Source: Asaia sp003994335
GTDB lineage: Bacteria > Pseudomonadota > Alphaproteobacteria > Acetobacterales > Acetobacteraceae
Length of the DNA stretch: 64,000 nt
NCBI RefSeq assembly: GCF_037151175.1
Contig: NZ_JBBCOR010000003.1
Location: 186,001-250,000 of the forward strand
Direction of reading: 5' to 3'
Made by a program: the position numbers and the translations under genes. Positions 47,384 to 57,154 of the stretch are shown here, piece by piece. The stretch's first letter is position 1. Every line of letters begins with the position of its first letter. The notes below the pieces were generated by a model. That model saw nothing but the letters and a program-made list of their open reading frames with translations. It searched no databases and had not been told where the DNA came from.

Positions 47384-48751
47384 TCAGAGACCGTTGAGTG
47401 GGGGCGGCACACGGGCCGCCTCCAGCGCCTGTTTCTGACGCTCGGCGAGAGCGACCTCATCGAAATCGGCAATAAGCTCCTGAAACAGCTTGTGCCAGTT
47501 AAGCTTCGCCTTGAGACGCAGGAAGACACTCCCCAGCCCGATAGCGGAGCGATCGACCAGTACGAATTCGCGCGAGGGGCGCACCCCACCGGTACGCTTG
47601 AGCCCCTCGTATACACGCTCGGCGATGTCGCGCCCGAAATTCGGATCGTCGCTTTCCTGAATGAAGCGTTCACGATCATCCATTAGCGGTCCGTAAATGA
47701 AACGCGCCCATTCGTTGAGCACGGCCGCCGTATCCCGGGAAATTCCCTTGAAGCCCCAGGCTTCATAGGCCGCAAAGGCCATCTCCTCGTTATTGTCACG
47801 CAGCGCATTGAAGAGGTCGATGATCCCCTTGATGAAATGCGCAGGGAAAATACGGATCGCCCCGAAGTCGAGCAGGTTCAGCCCCCAATCGGAGCGGATG
47901 GTGAAATTGCCCATATGCGGATCACCATGGATGATGCCGTAACGATAGACGGGTGTGTACCATGCCTTGAAAAGCGCGGTGGCAATCGCATTGCGCTCTT
48001 CCTGAGTGGGATTCGTGTCGAGGATTTTCTGAATACCGCGCCCCGATACCCATTCCATGGTCAGCAGGCGACGCGTCGAGAGCGCCTCGACGGGCAAAGG
48101 CACCGTCACCTCAGGGATATGCTCGAGCATCGCACGATAGAGGCGCATATGCGACGCCTCGCGCTCATAGTCCAGTTCCTCGCGCAGGCGCTCCTCGAGC
48201 TCGCGCACCACCTCATCCTGCTTGATGGCGGGCAGGAATTGCTGAACCAGCCCGACGACGACGCGAAACTGGCGCAGATCGGACTCCACCGCCGCATTCA
48301 TATCCGGATATTGCAGCTTGCAGGCCACATCCTGACCGTCTGACGTGACAGCGCGGTGCACCTGGCCGAGGCTTGCTGCCGCCATGGCCTGATGGGAGAA
48401 GGAGCGGAACTGTCGCTCCCAGTTCACGCCCAGCTCCGTCACCATGCGGCGGCGAACAAAGCTCCAGGCCATGGGCGGGGCATTGGCCTGAAGCTCCGCC
48501 AGCTGATTGGCGTATTCCTCAGGCAGGGCACCCGGAATGGTCGAGAGGATCTGCGCGCCCTTCATCAGCGGGCCCTTCAGCCCGCCCAGTGCCGCGCGCA
48601 GGTCATTCGCGTGAATGGCCTGATTGGATTTGAATCCCAGCTTGTTGCCGATCACCCGTGTCGCGATACCGCCCACCGTGCCGGAGGCGCGCGCCATACG
48701 CTTGATCTCGCCGAACAAGCCTGTCTGATCCAGATCCTTGGGGGTGCTCAT
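47384..48751 (-). CDS. AarF/ABC1/UbiB family kinase-like protein
   Basis: A 455-residue atypical kinase of the ABC1 group, whose members support ubiquinone synthesis or related lipid tasks. The N-terminal signature reads LMKGAQILSTIPGALPEEY, where KxGQ of UbiB is replaced by KGAQ, a form seen in an alphaproteobacterial subgroup. The alanine-rich loop is AAASLGQVHRA, followed by lysine in CKLQYPDM. The metal and catalytic aspartates are expected in YGIIHGDPHMGNF and LLDFGAIR. There is no obvious C-terminal membrane pair. Its start is three bases after the pepF stop, so the two are co-transcribed. Confidence 0.92.
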   Translation of the reverse strand: MSTPKDLDQTGLFGEIKRMARASGTVGGIATRVIGNKLGFKSNQAIHANDLRAALGGLKGPLMKGAQILSTIPGALPEEYANQLAELQANAPPMAWSFVRRRMVTELGVNWERQFRSFSHQAMAAASLGQVHRAVTSDGQDVACKLQYPDMNAAVESDLRQFRVVVGLVQQFLPAIKQDEVVRELEERLREELDYEREASHMRLYRAMLEHIPEVTVPLPVEALSTRRLLTMEWVSGRGIQKILDTNPTQEERNAIATALFKAWYTPVYRYGIIHGDPHMGNFTIRSDWGLNLLDFGAIRIFPAHFIKGIIDLFNALRDNNEEMAFAAYEAWGFKGISRDTAAVLNEWARFIYGPLMDDRERFIQESDDPNFGRDIAERVYEGLKRTGGVRPSREFVLVDRSAIGLGSVFLRLKAKLNWHKLFQELIADFDEVALAERQKQALEAARVPPPLNGL

Positions 48752-48754
48752 CGG

Positions 48755-50566
48755 TTAAGCGCTCTCGTCCTGTTTTTCCTGAGCCTCGAGCTCATCGATG
48801 AAACCGCTGATCACGTCCAGCCCCTTGCGCCAGAAACCGGGATCGGTTGCATCGAGCCCGAAAGGCGCCAGCAGCTCGGCGTGACGTTTGGTTCCACCAG
48901 CTTCCAGCATCGCGACATAACGATCCTGGAAGGCGCCTGTTCCCCCCTGCCCCTCGACCGCGCCCTGATACACGCCGTAGAGGGCATTCACGAGGCAATC
49001 GCCGAAGGCATAGGCATAGACATAGAACGGCGAGTGCACGAAATGCGGCACGTATGACCAGTAGCAATCGTAATCGGACGTGAACTCGAAGGCGGGGCCG
49101 AGACTGCGGGTCTGAACCTCGCGCCAGATCTCCCCAAGGCGCTCCGGAGAAAGCTCACCCTGCTTGCGCTCATCATGCACCCGGACCTCAAACTGGTAAA
49201 AGGCAATCTGACGCACCACCGTGTTCAGCATGTCCTCCACCTTGCCCGCCAGCATGCGCCGACGACGCTTCGGATCGGTCTCGGCATCGAGCAGGGCCCG
49301 GAAGGTCAGCATCTCGCCAAAAACCGAGGCCGTCTCGGCCAGTGTGAGCGGCGTGGAGGAGAGCAGATACCCCTGCTTTGCCGCGAGAAGCTGATGCGCT
49401 CCATGCCCGAGCTCATGGGCGAGGGTCATCACGTCGCGCGTACGCCCATGATAATTGAGCAGCACATAGGGATGCGTATCCGGAGTGACCGGATGCGCGA
49501 ATGCCCCGGATGATTTTCCCGGCACCGGCGGGACATCGATCCAGGCATTTTCCATGAACTGCCCGACCAGCCCACCCAGACGCGGATCGAAACGCTCATA
49601 GGCATCGCGCACGATGGTCTTGGCCTCATCCCAGGGAATCAACCTGTCCTCGTCGCCGGGGAGAGGCGCGTTGCGATCCCAGTGCTGCAGCTTCTCCAGG
49701 CCGAGCCAGCCCGCCTTAAGGCTGTAATAGCGATGTGCCAGACGGGCGTAATCTGCGTCGACTGCCGAGACGAGGGCCTCGACCACCTCGTCTTCCACCA
49801 TGTTCGCGCGGTTACGGCTCGATGTCGGGCGTGGGAAGCCCCTCAGCCCGTCCTCGATCGCCTTGTCCTTGGCGAGCGTATTGGTGATCAGAACCAGAAG
49901 GCGCTGATTGGCGCCAAGAACTCGGCTGACCTCTGCCGCCGCAATGCGGCGCTTTTCCCTGTCAGGGCTGGACATCTGGTTGAGCGCGTCGCCCAGCGGG
50001 CGCTCTTCTCCCTCCAGCGTGACGGTAAGCGAGGCCATGGTCTCGTCGAATAACCTGTTCCAGGAGGCGCGACCCGTCACCGATTTCTCGACCAGAACCT
50101 GCTCGACAGCATCAGACAACTGATAGGGCCGCCACACGCGCAGATCGCGAAGGAACGGGGCCCAGCGGGCCAGATCGGGCTGTTCGAGCAGCGCCGCAAG
50201 ATGGGCCTCATCCAGACGATTCAACTCGAGCGCGAAGAAGAGCAGATGCGACGAGATGGCCGTCAGCCGCTCGGTCATCCCCTGCGAGAAACGCCCAGTT
50301 TCAGGATCGCTCGTATGAGCGGCAAAGCTCAGCTGGGCAAAGGCCCCGAGGCGTCCCATGCGCTGATCGATACTCTCGTAATCGGCAATGGCTGCCGCCA
50401 GCTCCGACGCCCCGGCCTGATCGAGACGGTTCTTCCAGCGCTCGGCGAAATCGCGCGCCTCGGCCTCGCACGAGGCCAGATCGCGCGCAATGGCAGGATC
50501 GGCCAGCCCCGCATAGAGGTCAGACAGATCCCAGCGGGGCAAGGAGGCGCTATCGGCTTGGGCCAT
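48755..50566 (-). CDS. pepF: Oligoendopeptidase F-type M3 peptidase
   Basis: A 603-residue cytosolic zinc peptidase that degrades short peptides. The zinc motif HExxH is in LAHELGHGAHQLL near residues 380-386, with the third ligand in ETASVFGEML downstream. The start at 50566 (MAQADSASLPRWDLSDLY) matches the family N-terminus, and an upstream in-frame ATG adds 24 unlikely residues. It is followed directly by the ABC1 kinase gene. Confidence 0.94.
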   Translation of the reverse strand: MAQADSASLPRWDLSDLYAGLADPAIARDLASCEAEARDFAERWKNRLDQAGASELAAAIADYESIDQRMGRLGAFAQLSFAAHTSDPETGRFSQGMTERLTAISSHLLFFALELNRLDEAHLAALLEQPDLARWAPFLRDLRVWRPYQLSDAVEQVLVEKSVTGRASWNRLFDETMASLTVTLEGEERPLGDALNQMSSPDREKRRIAAAEVSRVLGANQRLLVLITNTLAKDKAIEDGLRGFPRPTSSRNRANMVEDEVVEALVSAVDADYARLAHRYYSLKAGWLGLEKLQHWDRNAPLPGDEDRLIPWDEAKTIVRDAYERFDPRLGGLVGQFMENAWIDVPPVPGKSSGAFAHPVTPDTHPYVLLNYHGRTRDVMTLAHELGHGAHQLLAAKQGYLLSSTPLTLAETASVFGEMLTFRALLDAETDPKRRRRMLAGKVEDMLNTVVRQIAFYQFEVRVHDERKQGELSPERLGEIWREVQTRSLGPAFEFTSDYDCYWSYVPHFVHSPFYVYAYAFGDCLVNALYGVYQGAVEGQGGTGAFQDRYVAMLEAGGTKRHAELLAPFGLDATDPGFWRKGLDVISGFIDELEAQEKQDESA

Positions 50567-50689
50567 GAATTCGGGTCCTTGAAAATCTCGTGCCGTTCGA
50601 TCTGGGGCCTCCCCGACCGATTGGCCAGTGGGCCTCACCCCGGCTTGATGGGGAAAAGCACATCTTGAATCGCGCCTGAGGCGCGAAAC

Positions 50690-52138
50690 TCAGCGGAAAG
50701 CAGGCTCGTCGAAACCGCGCAGCTTGCGCGAATGCAGGCTGTCCACCCCGCGCTCACGCAGAAGCCTCATGGTTTCGATACCGACCATCAGATGCTGGCT
50801 TACGCGCTCACGATAGAACGCATTGGCCATGCCGCGCAGCTTGAGTTCGCCATGGAGCGGCTTGTCTGAAACGCAGAGCAGCGTGCCATAGGGCACACGG
50901 AAGCGAAAACCATTGGCCGCAATCGTCGCGGATTCCATGTCGACGGCAATCGACCGGCTCATGTTGATCTGGGTGAACAAGGCGCGCAGCCGCAACTCCC
51001 AGTTGCGATTATCGGTGGTCAGTACCGTCCCCGTACGTAGCCGCGTCTTGATGTCGCGCTCATCCAGCCCGGTCACGCGCTCCATGGCTTCCTGCAGCGC
51101 CACCTGGACCTCGGCAATGGGTGGCACGGGCACCCAGGTCGGCAGGTCGTCATCGAGTACATGATCGTCACGCACATAGCCATGAGCCAGCACGTAATCG
51201 CCCAGAAGCTGGGTACGGCGCAGCCCGGCGCAATGCCCAACCATGAGCCAGCAATGCGGGCGGAGCACAGCAAGATGATCGGTAATCGTCTTCGCATTGG
51301 AAGGCCCGACCCCGATATTGATCAGGGTGATCCCGTCCCCATCGGGGCGACACAGATGATAGGCTGGCATCTGAGGCAGCGAGGCCGCTGGATGACCTGA
51401 TTGCCCGTCCTTGGTGTAGATCGCATCCCCGGGCTCGACGAAGGCGCTGTATTCGCCCCCGGCATCGACCTGGGCGCGCGCATAGTCGCGAAACCCGTCC
51501 ACGTAGCGCTGATAATTGGTCAGCAGAATGAAGCGCTGAAAATGGCGCGGAGCCGTACCAGTGTAATGATGCAGCCGTGCGAGCGAATAATCCGTGCGCT
51601 CGGCTGTGAAAAGCGCCAGCGCCCGTGGGGCATTCGGGTCGGGAATGATCTCGCAATTGGCAATGGTGTCATCGGTCATATGCAGGTCCGGCAGGGCATA
51701 ATTATCCTGCAGGAGCCTTAGATCGGCCTCGGTCAGACCAGTCACCGCCTCTTCCATCACATAGGGGAGCGGCATGGGCCGACGCGATACACCAACATAG
51801 ACTGGCTGCTTGTAGCACTCGATCAGGTTCTCGATCTGCGCGCGCCAGTAGCTGCGGAACAATGCCGGACGGGTGAGCGTGGTGCCATAGAATCCCGGCT
51901 CAAGCAGCACGCCAAAACGCGGTTTGACATCGGCGGGAATAGTGCCGCGCACCAATGGAAAAGCGAGATAGGGATAAAACGACTCAGCGGGTTGGCGGGC
52001 GGCAAAGGCATCCCGAAGACGGGTCACCCCCTCGTCATACAGGGCCTCGATACGGTTCAGTGCAGCCTCAGGATCATGAAAGGGGGTAAAGCCGCTCCCG
52101 ACCCGATCGAAAAGCGTATCCTGTTCTGCTGCGCTCAT
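50690..52138 (-). CDS. amn: AMP nucleosidase
   Basis: A 482-residue enzyme splitting AMP into adenine and ribose 5-phosphate, close in length to E. coli Amn (484). The N-terminal regulatory domain is followed by a nucleoside-phosphorylase-fold domain with INIGVGPSNAKTITDHLAVL, GHCAGLRRTQLLGDYVLAHG and DMESATIAANGFRF, where the acidic residues hold the ribose. It lies upstream of pepF on the same strand after about 120 bases and is divergent from the DUF6525 gene. Confidence 0.95.
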   Translation of the reverse strand: MSAAEQDTLFDRVGSGFTPFHDPEAALNRIEALYDEGVTRLRDAFAARQPAESFYPYLAFPLVRGTIPADVKPRFGVLLEPGFYGTTLTRPALFRSYWRAQIENLIECYKQPVYVGVSRRPMPLPYVMEEAVTGLTEADLRLLQDNYALPDLHMTDDTIANCEIIPDPNAPRALALFTAERTDYSLARLHHYTGTAPRHFQRFILLTNYQRYVDGFRDYARAQVDAGGEYSAFVEPGDAIYTKDGQSGHPAASLPQMPAYHLCRPDGDGITLINIGVGPSNAKTITDHLAVLRPHCWLMVGHCAGLRRTQLLGDYVLAHGYVRDDHVLDDDLPTWVPVPPIAEVQVALQEAMERVTGLDERDIKTRLRTGTVLTTDNRNWELRLRALFTQINMSRSIAVDMESATIAANGFRFRVPYGTLLCVSDKPLHGELKLRGMANAFYRERVSQHLMVGIETMRLLRERGVDSLHSRKLRGFDEPAFR

Positions 52139-52210
52139 CTTCCACCTGTGGCTTCGTGTTTCCTTCAGGCTACCCTGTTGCGCGCAAGAGCGATAGACGC
52201 GGAAAAAGTT

Positions 52211-52236
52211 ATGTTATAACATCACTCTCATGAGAG
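52211..52236. promoter_or_regulatory. Two adjacent perfect palindromes around the DUF6525 start codon
   Basis: ATGTTATAACAT (52211-52222) and CTCTCATGAGAG (52225-52236) are each perfect 12-bp palindromes two bases apart. The ATG of the downstream gene is the centre of the second. No Shine-Dalgarno lies between them, so the mRNA may be leaderless, with TATAAC as a possible -10. Confidence 0.55.
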
Positions 52237-52577
52237 ACGCTCTGACCGGTTTCCCGTCTGCCGATAATGACGGCACCTGCCGCAAAACGCTGTGGCGCCG
52301 CCATGAAGGCGATGCGTGGGCCGCCTTCGATGCCCTGCCCAGAGTCATACGCCAGCGTCTGGCCGAGCATGTCTATGATGCTTGGTCCGTCAACGCGCTC
52401 ATTCTGTGGCGGCACTACAAGAAGGTGCATGGCGCGACCGAGCGCGCCGAACGCGCGATGATACGGTATCTCGATTACTGCGAACGCCTCGAGCAGAATG
52501 CGTTCGTGGCGCAGAACGGCCCCCTGCCCCATCTGCAGGCTGGCGCGACGCCGCTTCGCTACGATGCCCGCCCATGA
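52230..52577 (+). CDS. DUF6525 family protein
   Basis: A 115-residue, arginine- and tryptophan-rich soluble protein. The block WAAFDALPRVIRQRLAEHVY and the following SVNALILWRHYKKVHGATER are typical of DUF6525, a small alphaproteobacterial family of unknown role. It may bind nucleic acid, judging by basic charge; this is inference. The gene lacks a ribosome site and starts inside a palindrome. The same frame stays open for 73 codons after its TGA. Confidence 0.75.
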   Translation: MRDALTGFPSADNDGTCRKTLWRRHEGDAWAAFDALPRVIRQRLAEHVYDAWSVNALILWRHYKKVHGATERAERAMIRYLDYCERLEQNAFVAQNGPLPHLQAGATPLRYDARP

Positions 52578-52934
52578 AAGCGCTGGTCGGGTCAGGAGCT
52601 TGCACGCGCTCGAGACCAGACCTGCTTCCCGCAGCGGGGACACGGATATCGCCGTAAGAACTTGCTGGCCCTTGGCCAGAGAGACAACACGAGAACCTGT
52701 TTCTCGCCGAACCCATCGCACCTGATTTCAAGTCGATTGACCGTCTGTAGCGTTGAAATAACGCGACCCGGACGGTGCTCACTCTTTTGTCACACCTAAG
52801 AGCCGCTTCGTCTGCCATACTATGCAGAAGCCATAGGTCATATCCTGATAAAAAGGATCGCCTGAACAGTCATTTCGCTTCCGGCGAACCCTGTCTTCAG
52901 CGTCAGATACATGGCGATACTGCAAGAGGGCCGC
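52578..52934. other. Region between the DUF6525 gene and the exporter operon
   Basis: About 360 bases. The first third stays open in frame with the DUF6525 gene and is mildly protein-like (RWSGQELARARDQTCFPQR), but no homologue is recognised. The remainder is likely promoter sequence for the exporter operon. No repeat or RNA gene was seen. Confidence 0.45.
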
Positions 52935-53040
52935 ATGACCACGGTAGTCTTCACTGTCTAGTCCCGATCCAAGCGCGGGGCTTGAACGTCCCCCCCTGCT
53001 CGGCGCGCCCTATATCGCGCATCACCCGGTTTGGCGGCGC

Positions 53041-54522
53041 ATGCTCTACGCGATGATGGGTGTTTTCATGCCGATTGTCGCCTCAGCGCAGAATTCACTT
53101 CTTTCCGGCAATCTCGGCAGCGCCGCAGGCGAGGCCGGGCTGACTTCGGCTGAGGCTGAATGGCTGATCGCGGCCTTCGTGGGCGCGGCAGCCTTCGCCA
53201 ATCTGGTGGTGATCAAGGGCCGCCAGCAATTTGGCGTCATGGTGTTCCTCACCACGCTGCTCGGGATCAATGTGGTGACAGGGCTCATCCTGATCGCCTG
53301 GCCCTGCTTTGCAACACTCGCCATCAACCGCGTCAGCAATGGTCTGATGGTCTCAACCAATGTGGCCGGCGGCGTCTATTATCTGATCCAGGCCCTGCCG
53401 AAATCACATCGTGTCATGGCCATTGCGATTGCCATAGCCAGTTTGCAAATGGCCAACCCAATCGCCGCCCTTCTGCCGGTCGAGATGCTGACCCGCTCGT
53501 CCAATCATGGCTTTGCCTGTCTCGCCACAGCCATGGGCGCCTTTCAGCTCTGCCTCGTCCTGCTGCTTCCTCTACCCCGGACCAATACCGGCAGGGTCTT
53601 CGAGGGGCTCGATGGGTTATCGGCCATATTATTATGCGGCGTCTCGGTTTGCCTCGCCTCGTTTCTGACGCTCGGCAAGACAATGTGGTGGACCGATACG
53701 CCCTGGATCGGCTGGCTGCTGATCGGCACGATCCTGTTCGCCGCAGCGGCTTTCGCATTCGAGAGTTGCCGTACGCGACCGCTGCTACAGATCAACTGGC
53801 TCAGTACCGGCACGATCCTGCGCTTTGCCGTCGTGGCCATCGTCGAGCGCCTGCTGCTCTCCGAGCAGAGTTCGGGGGCGACCGGGCTGCTTTCCCATGC
53901 CGGTCTGCTCAACGACCAGTATCATACGCTCTATCTTTTCGTGATCCTGGGCATGGTCGCGGGCACAACGGCGATGGGTCTGACCTTGTCTCCCAAAGCT
54001 ATTCCCTTCCAATGCATCGTCGCCCTTTTGGCCATTGCCCTCGCCTCGTGGATGGATGCCGGCAGTAACGGCCTCACCCGTCCATCGAACATGTATGTCT
54101 CGCAGATGCTGCTTGGCTTTGGCACCACGCTCTTCGTCGGTCCCGCCCTGCTCTACGGCGTCATCCTTGTACTGAAATCGGATACGAGCCACTTCATCTC
54201 GACGATCTATGTCTTCGCCATCACACAAAGCGTTGGCAGCGTGACCGGCGCAGCCCTGCTTGGCAGCATTCAGTATTATTACGAGCGTTATGCGATGGTG
54301 GGATTTGCATCGCGGCTTTCGGAAACCGCCTCGTCATCGCTCGTCAGTTCCTCAATTGGCGTCTCCTCGATCTCGAACACGCTGTCAGACCAGGCTGCGG
54401 TCATGGGCTATCTGAACGTGTTCGGTTTCGTCAGCGTGTTCGCTCTCGCCGCAGCGGCGCTCATCGTCCTCATCATGCTCTGCAATCACTTCCTGACCCT
54501 TTCGAACAGACGCCTCTCATGA
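53041..54522 (+). CDS. MFS transporter subunit of a tripartite exporter
   Basis: A 493-residue protein with about 14 membrane segments, in the DHA2/EmrB-like group. It is the inner-membrane pump of a three-part system with the next two genes. The ATG at 53041 has no ribosome site and starts at the very edge of the first helix. A better start is ATG 52935, with AGAGGG four bases before it, but its frame ends at TAG 52959-52961. The 53041 frame is open from just before that point and reads ERPPLLGAPYIAHHPVWRR, a typical N-terminal arm. A one-base shift may separate them. Confidence 0.85.
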   Translation: MLYAMMGVFMPIVASAQNSLLSGNLGSAAGEAGLTSAEAEWLIAAFVGAAAFANLVVIKGRQQFGVMVFLTTLLGINVVTGLILIAWPCFATLAINRVSNGLMVSTNVAGGVYYLIQALPKSHRVMAIAIAIASLQMANPIAALLPVEMLTRSSNHGFACLATAMGAFQLCLVLLLPLPRTNTGRVFEGLDGLSAILLCGVSVCLASFLTLGKTMWWTDTPWIGWLLIGTILFAAAAFAFESCRTRPLLQINWLSTGTILRFAVVAIVERLLLSEQSSGATGLLSHAGLLNDQYHTLYLFVILGMVAGTTAMGLTLSPKAIPFQCIVALLAIALASWMDAGSNGLTRPSNMYVSQMLLGFGTTLFVGPALLYGVILVLKSDTSHFISTIYVFAITQSVGSVTGAALLGSIQYYYERYAMVGFASRLSETASSSLVSSSIGVSSISNTLSDQAAVMGYLNVFGFVSVFALAAAALIVLIMLCNHFLTLSNRRLS

Positions 54523-55685
54523 CAGAAACATCCGCCTCCCCCTCTGACCAGAAGCCCGTGCAACCAGCGGCATGGCATCCGCCAAAGCGCACCCTGCCCA
54601 TTCTGGCTCTGGTTGCCCTGCTGGCCGTGATCGTGATCGCGTGCGTGCTTGCCGCGTTCGATCTCGCCCCTTTCGGTGTGGAGGGCGTCAGCACGGATGA
54701 TGCCTATCTGCAAGGTCACGTGACCATCGTAGCCCCCGAAGTTCCGGGCTATATCGAAGGGGTCTATGTCACCGATTATGCACCCGTGCATAAGGGTCAG
54801 CTTCTGGTCCAGATCGATCAGAGCACCTATCTGGCGCGCGTGGCCCAGGCAGAGGCCGATCTCGGCAGCCGTCAGGCAGCCCTGATCAATAACAGGCAGA
54901 ACCAGGCATCGGCTCGCGCAAAGCTTGACCAGCGCCAGGCAGCCCTCATGACAGCGCGCGCCCATCTGACGCATAGCAGCGCCGATCATCGTCGCCAGGC
55001 CGCACTCGTGGGCGATCAGAGCGTCTCGCAGAAGGAATATGACGCGGGGCTGGACAGCTTCCATTCTGACGAGGCTTCGCTGCGCCAGGCCCAGGCCGAT
55101 GTGCGCGCGGCAGAGGCGGATGTGAAATCAGCCGATGTGCAGGAAGATGTCCTGAGTGCCGATGTCCGTCAGGCCCAGGCCGCACTCGACTCTGCGCGTA
55201 TCGATCTGAACCGCACCCACATACGTGCCGCAAGTGACGGGGTCATCGGCCGCACGGGGGGCACGCATATCGGTGCCTATGTAGGCGCGGGAACGGCTCT
55301 CTTCTCGCTGGTGCCGAACGAGCGATGGGTGGTGGCGGAGTACAAGGAAGCCCAGACGGGCAATATCCGCGTGGGACAGGCCGCGTCGTTCACGGTGGAC
55401 GGGCTGAACGGCCAGAAATTCACGGGCCATGTGTTTCGCATCGCCCCGGCGACCGGCTCGGAGTTCGCCGTGGTGAAGCCCGATAACGCGACGGGCAACT
55501 TCGTGAAGATCCCGCAGCGTATCGGCATCTATATCGCGATCGACCCCAACCAGCCCAATGCCGAGAGACTTGCTCCGGGCATGTCGGTGGAATCCTATGT
55601 CGCGACGCCTGGAACAAGCACTGCGGCTGCGCCTCCCGCAACCAATCCGCAAGCGCGATCCGTGGCAAAGGATGGTGCCTCGTGA
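54519..55685 (+). CDS. HlyD/EmrA-family membrane fusion protein
   Basis: A 388-residue periplasmic adaptor. It has one membrane segment near residues 29-48, a biotinyl-lipoyl half (TIVAPEVPGYIEGVYV), a long coiled-coil hairpin rich in alanine and glutamine (about 100-225), the second lipoyl half (THIRAASDGVIG) and a beta-barrel domain. It links the MFS pump to the outer-membrane channel. The ATG overlaps the MFS stop, and its stop overlaps the GTG of the next gene. Confidence 0.94.
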   Translation: MTETSASPSDQKPVQPAAWHPPKRTLPILALVALLAVIVIACVLAAFDLAPFGVEGVSTDDAYLQGHVTIVAPEVPGYIEGVYVTDYAPVHKGQLLVQIDQSTYLARVAQAEADLGSRQAALINNRQNQASARAKLDQRQAALMTARAHLTHSSADHRRQAALVGDQSVSQKEYDAGLDSFHSDEASLRQAQADVRAAEADVKSADVQEDVLSADVRQAQAALDSARIDLNRTHIRAASDGVIGRTGGTHIGAYVGAGTALFSLVPNERWVVAEYKEAQTGNIRVGQAASFTVDGLNGQKFTGHVFRIAPATGSEFAVVKPDNATGNFVKIPQRIGIYIAIDPNQPNAERLAPGMSVESYVATPGTSTAAAPPATNPQARSVAKDGAS

Positions 55686-57112
55686 GCCGCCTTCGCCGCA
55701 CCGGTCTGATGGCGGGGCTGGCTGCCCTGCCCTTGCTGCTCGATGGGTGTCAGAAAGGGGATTTCATCCTGCCTCAAGGCTCCGGTGTCACCGCACCGGC
55801 CTCGTGGCGCGCCGACAGCACGTCGCAAAATGTCGAGGGGCTCGACCCGCAATGGTGGGCTCAGTTCGGCGACCCGGTTCTGGTGACGCTGGTGACACAG
55901 GCTCTGGCCGCCAACCCGGACCTGGCTCTGGCATCGGAGCGTGTGCTTCAGGCACGTGCCCAGATGCGTCTCGCCCTAAGCGCCCAGCTGCCGCATATTG
56001 ACGGTCAGGGGCTTGGTATCGGCAACGGGCATCTCATCGGCCAGAACTTCAACACCTATATCATGGGCGGCGGCCTCACCTTCGATGTGGATCTGTTCGG
56101 CAAGCTACGCGAACAGACGCGCGCGGCACGTGCCCAGACGCTGGCGAGCGAAGCCGATCGTGAAACGGTCAGGCTGGCGTTGATAGGCGATACGGTGCGC
56201 GCTTATGTGGCGTTGCAGGCCTCGCGCAGCGCGCTCTCCATCCTGGAACGCACACTCAGCGTGCGCACCGCCGAACAGGCGCGTGTGAGCCATCAGCTCA
56301 AGGCGGGTTATGAAAAAACCAGCTCGCTCGATCTCGCCAATGCCCAGGTCAGCGATGCGGAGGCCCAGATCGCCTCGACCCGCCTGCAGATCGCCCAGCA
56401 GGAAGACGCCCTGAGCGTGTTGCTGGGGGATATTCCGGGCGATCAGATCAAGACCATGACCGCAGGACTGCCGCTCGAGGCGCTGCGTCTGCCCCCTGTC
56501 GTGGCGCCCATACCGGCGCGGATACTCTCGAACCGGCCAGATCTGGTTTCGGCAGCCGATCAGGTCATCGCAGCCGATCACTCTCTCCGATCGGCACGCG
56601 CGGCCTTCCTGCCTGATATCACGCTCAATCCCGGAATCGGCACCGCAGGGGGGGCCTCACCCATTTCCGGTACGGTCTGGGCGCTCGGTGGCAGTGTGCT
56701 TGCGCCAATCTTCGAAGGCGGTGCCCTGCGTGCGAAGGAAAAAATCGCGGTTTCGCAGCGCAACCAGGCCGCATGGACCTATCGCAAGACCGCTATACAA
56801 GCCTTTCGCGAAGTGCAGGATGCTCTCTCGGGGACGACCCATCTGGCGGCGCAGGAGGTCAGCCTGCGCAACAGCTTCGCCTCACGCCGCCATACGCTCG
56901 AGGATGCCCGCAAGGAACTCAGTACCGGCTATGTCAATTATTTCGATGTCGCCGATGCCGAGACGGCGTCGCTCTCGGCAGAATTGCAGACGGTGCAGAT
57001 CCGAGCCTCGCGTCTGGCCGAGCTGGCCACGTTATATCAGGCGGTAGGCGGGGGCTGGACCCCGCCGGACAACCAGAAGCCCGCCACCCACCCACCGGTC
57101 AGCAAGGGCTGA
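55682..57112 (+). CDS. Outer membrane efflux lipoprotein (NodT/OprM type)
   Basis: A 476-residue TolC-fold channel. The signal ends with lipobox LLDGC (C23), so it is lipid-anchored in the outer membrane. Two outer-membrane-efflux repeats follow, with ADSTSQNVEGLDPQWWAQFGD and NPDLALASERVLQARAQMRLAL in the first and RPDLVSAADQVIAADHSL in the second. The GTG start lies within GTGA shared with the HlyD gene stop. The trio probably exports drugs or other toxic compounds. Confidence 0.94.
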   Translation: MSRLRRTGLMAGLAALPLLLDGCQKGDFILPQGSGVTAPASWRADSTSQNVEGLDPQWWAQFGDPVLVTLVTQALAANPDLALASERVLQARAQMRLALSAQLPHIDGQGLGIGNGHLIGQNFNTYIMGGGLTFDVDLFGKLREQTRAARAQTLASEADRETVRLALIGDTVRAYVALQASRSALSILERTLSVRTAEQARVSHQLKAGYEKTSSLDLANAQVSDAEAQIASTRLQIAQQEDALSVLLGDIPGDQIKTMTAGLPLEALRLPPVVAPIPARILSNRPDLVSAADQVIAADHSLRSARAAFLPDITLNPGIGTAGGASPISGTVWALGGSVLAPIFEGGALRAKEKIAVSQRNQAAWTYRKTAIQAFREVQDALSGTTHLAAQEVSLRNSFASRRHTLEDARKELSTGYVNYFDVADAETASLSAELQTVQIRASRLAELATLYQAVGGGWTPPDNQKPATHPPVSKG

Positions 57113-57120
57113 ATGTCAAA

Positions 57121-57147
57121 CGCCCGCCTGCCATAAGGAGGCGGGCG
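57121..57147. terminator. Shared terminator hairpin between exporter operon and pbpC
   Basis: Perfect 9-bp arms CGCCCGCCT / AGGCGGGCG with a 9-base loop, eight bases after one stop codon and eight before the other on the opposite strand. No long T-tract is present. Confidence 0.7.
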
Positions 57148-57154
57148 GAATGCC

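Noticed and set aside
52578..52799. In-frame extension of the DUF6525 gene past its TGA (73 codons)
   Set aside because: Only the first third is mildly protein-like, and the family is normally about this gene's length. It was not called as readthrough or a pseudogene.
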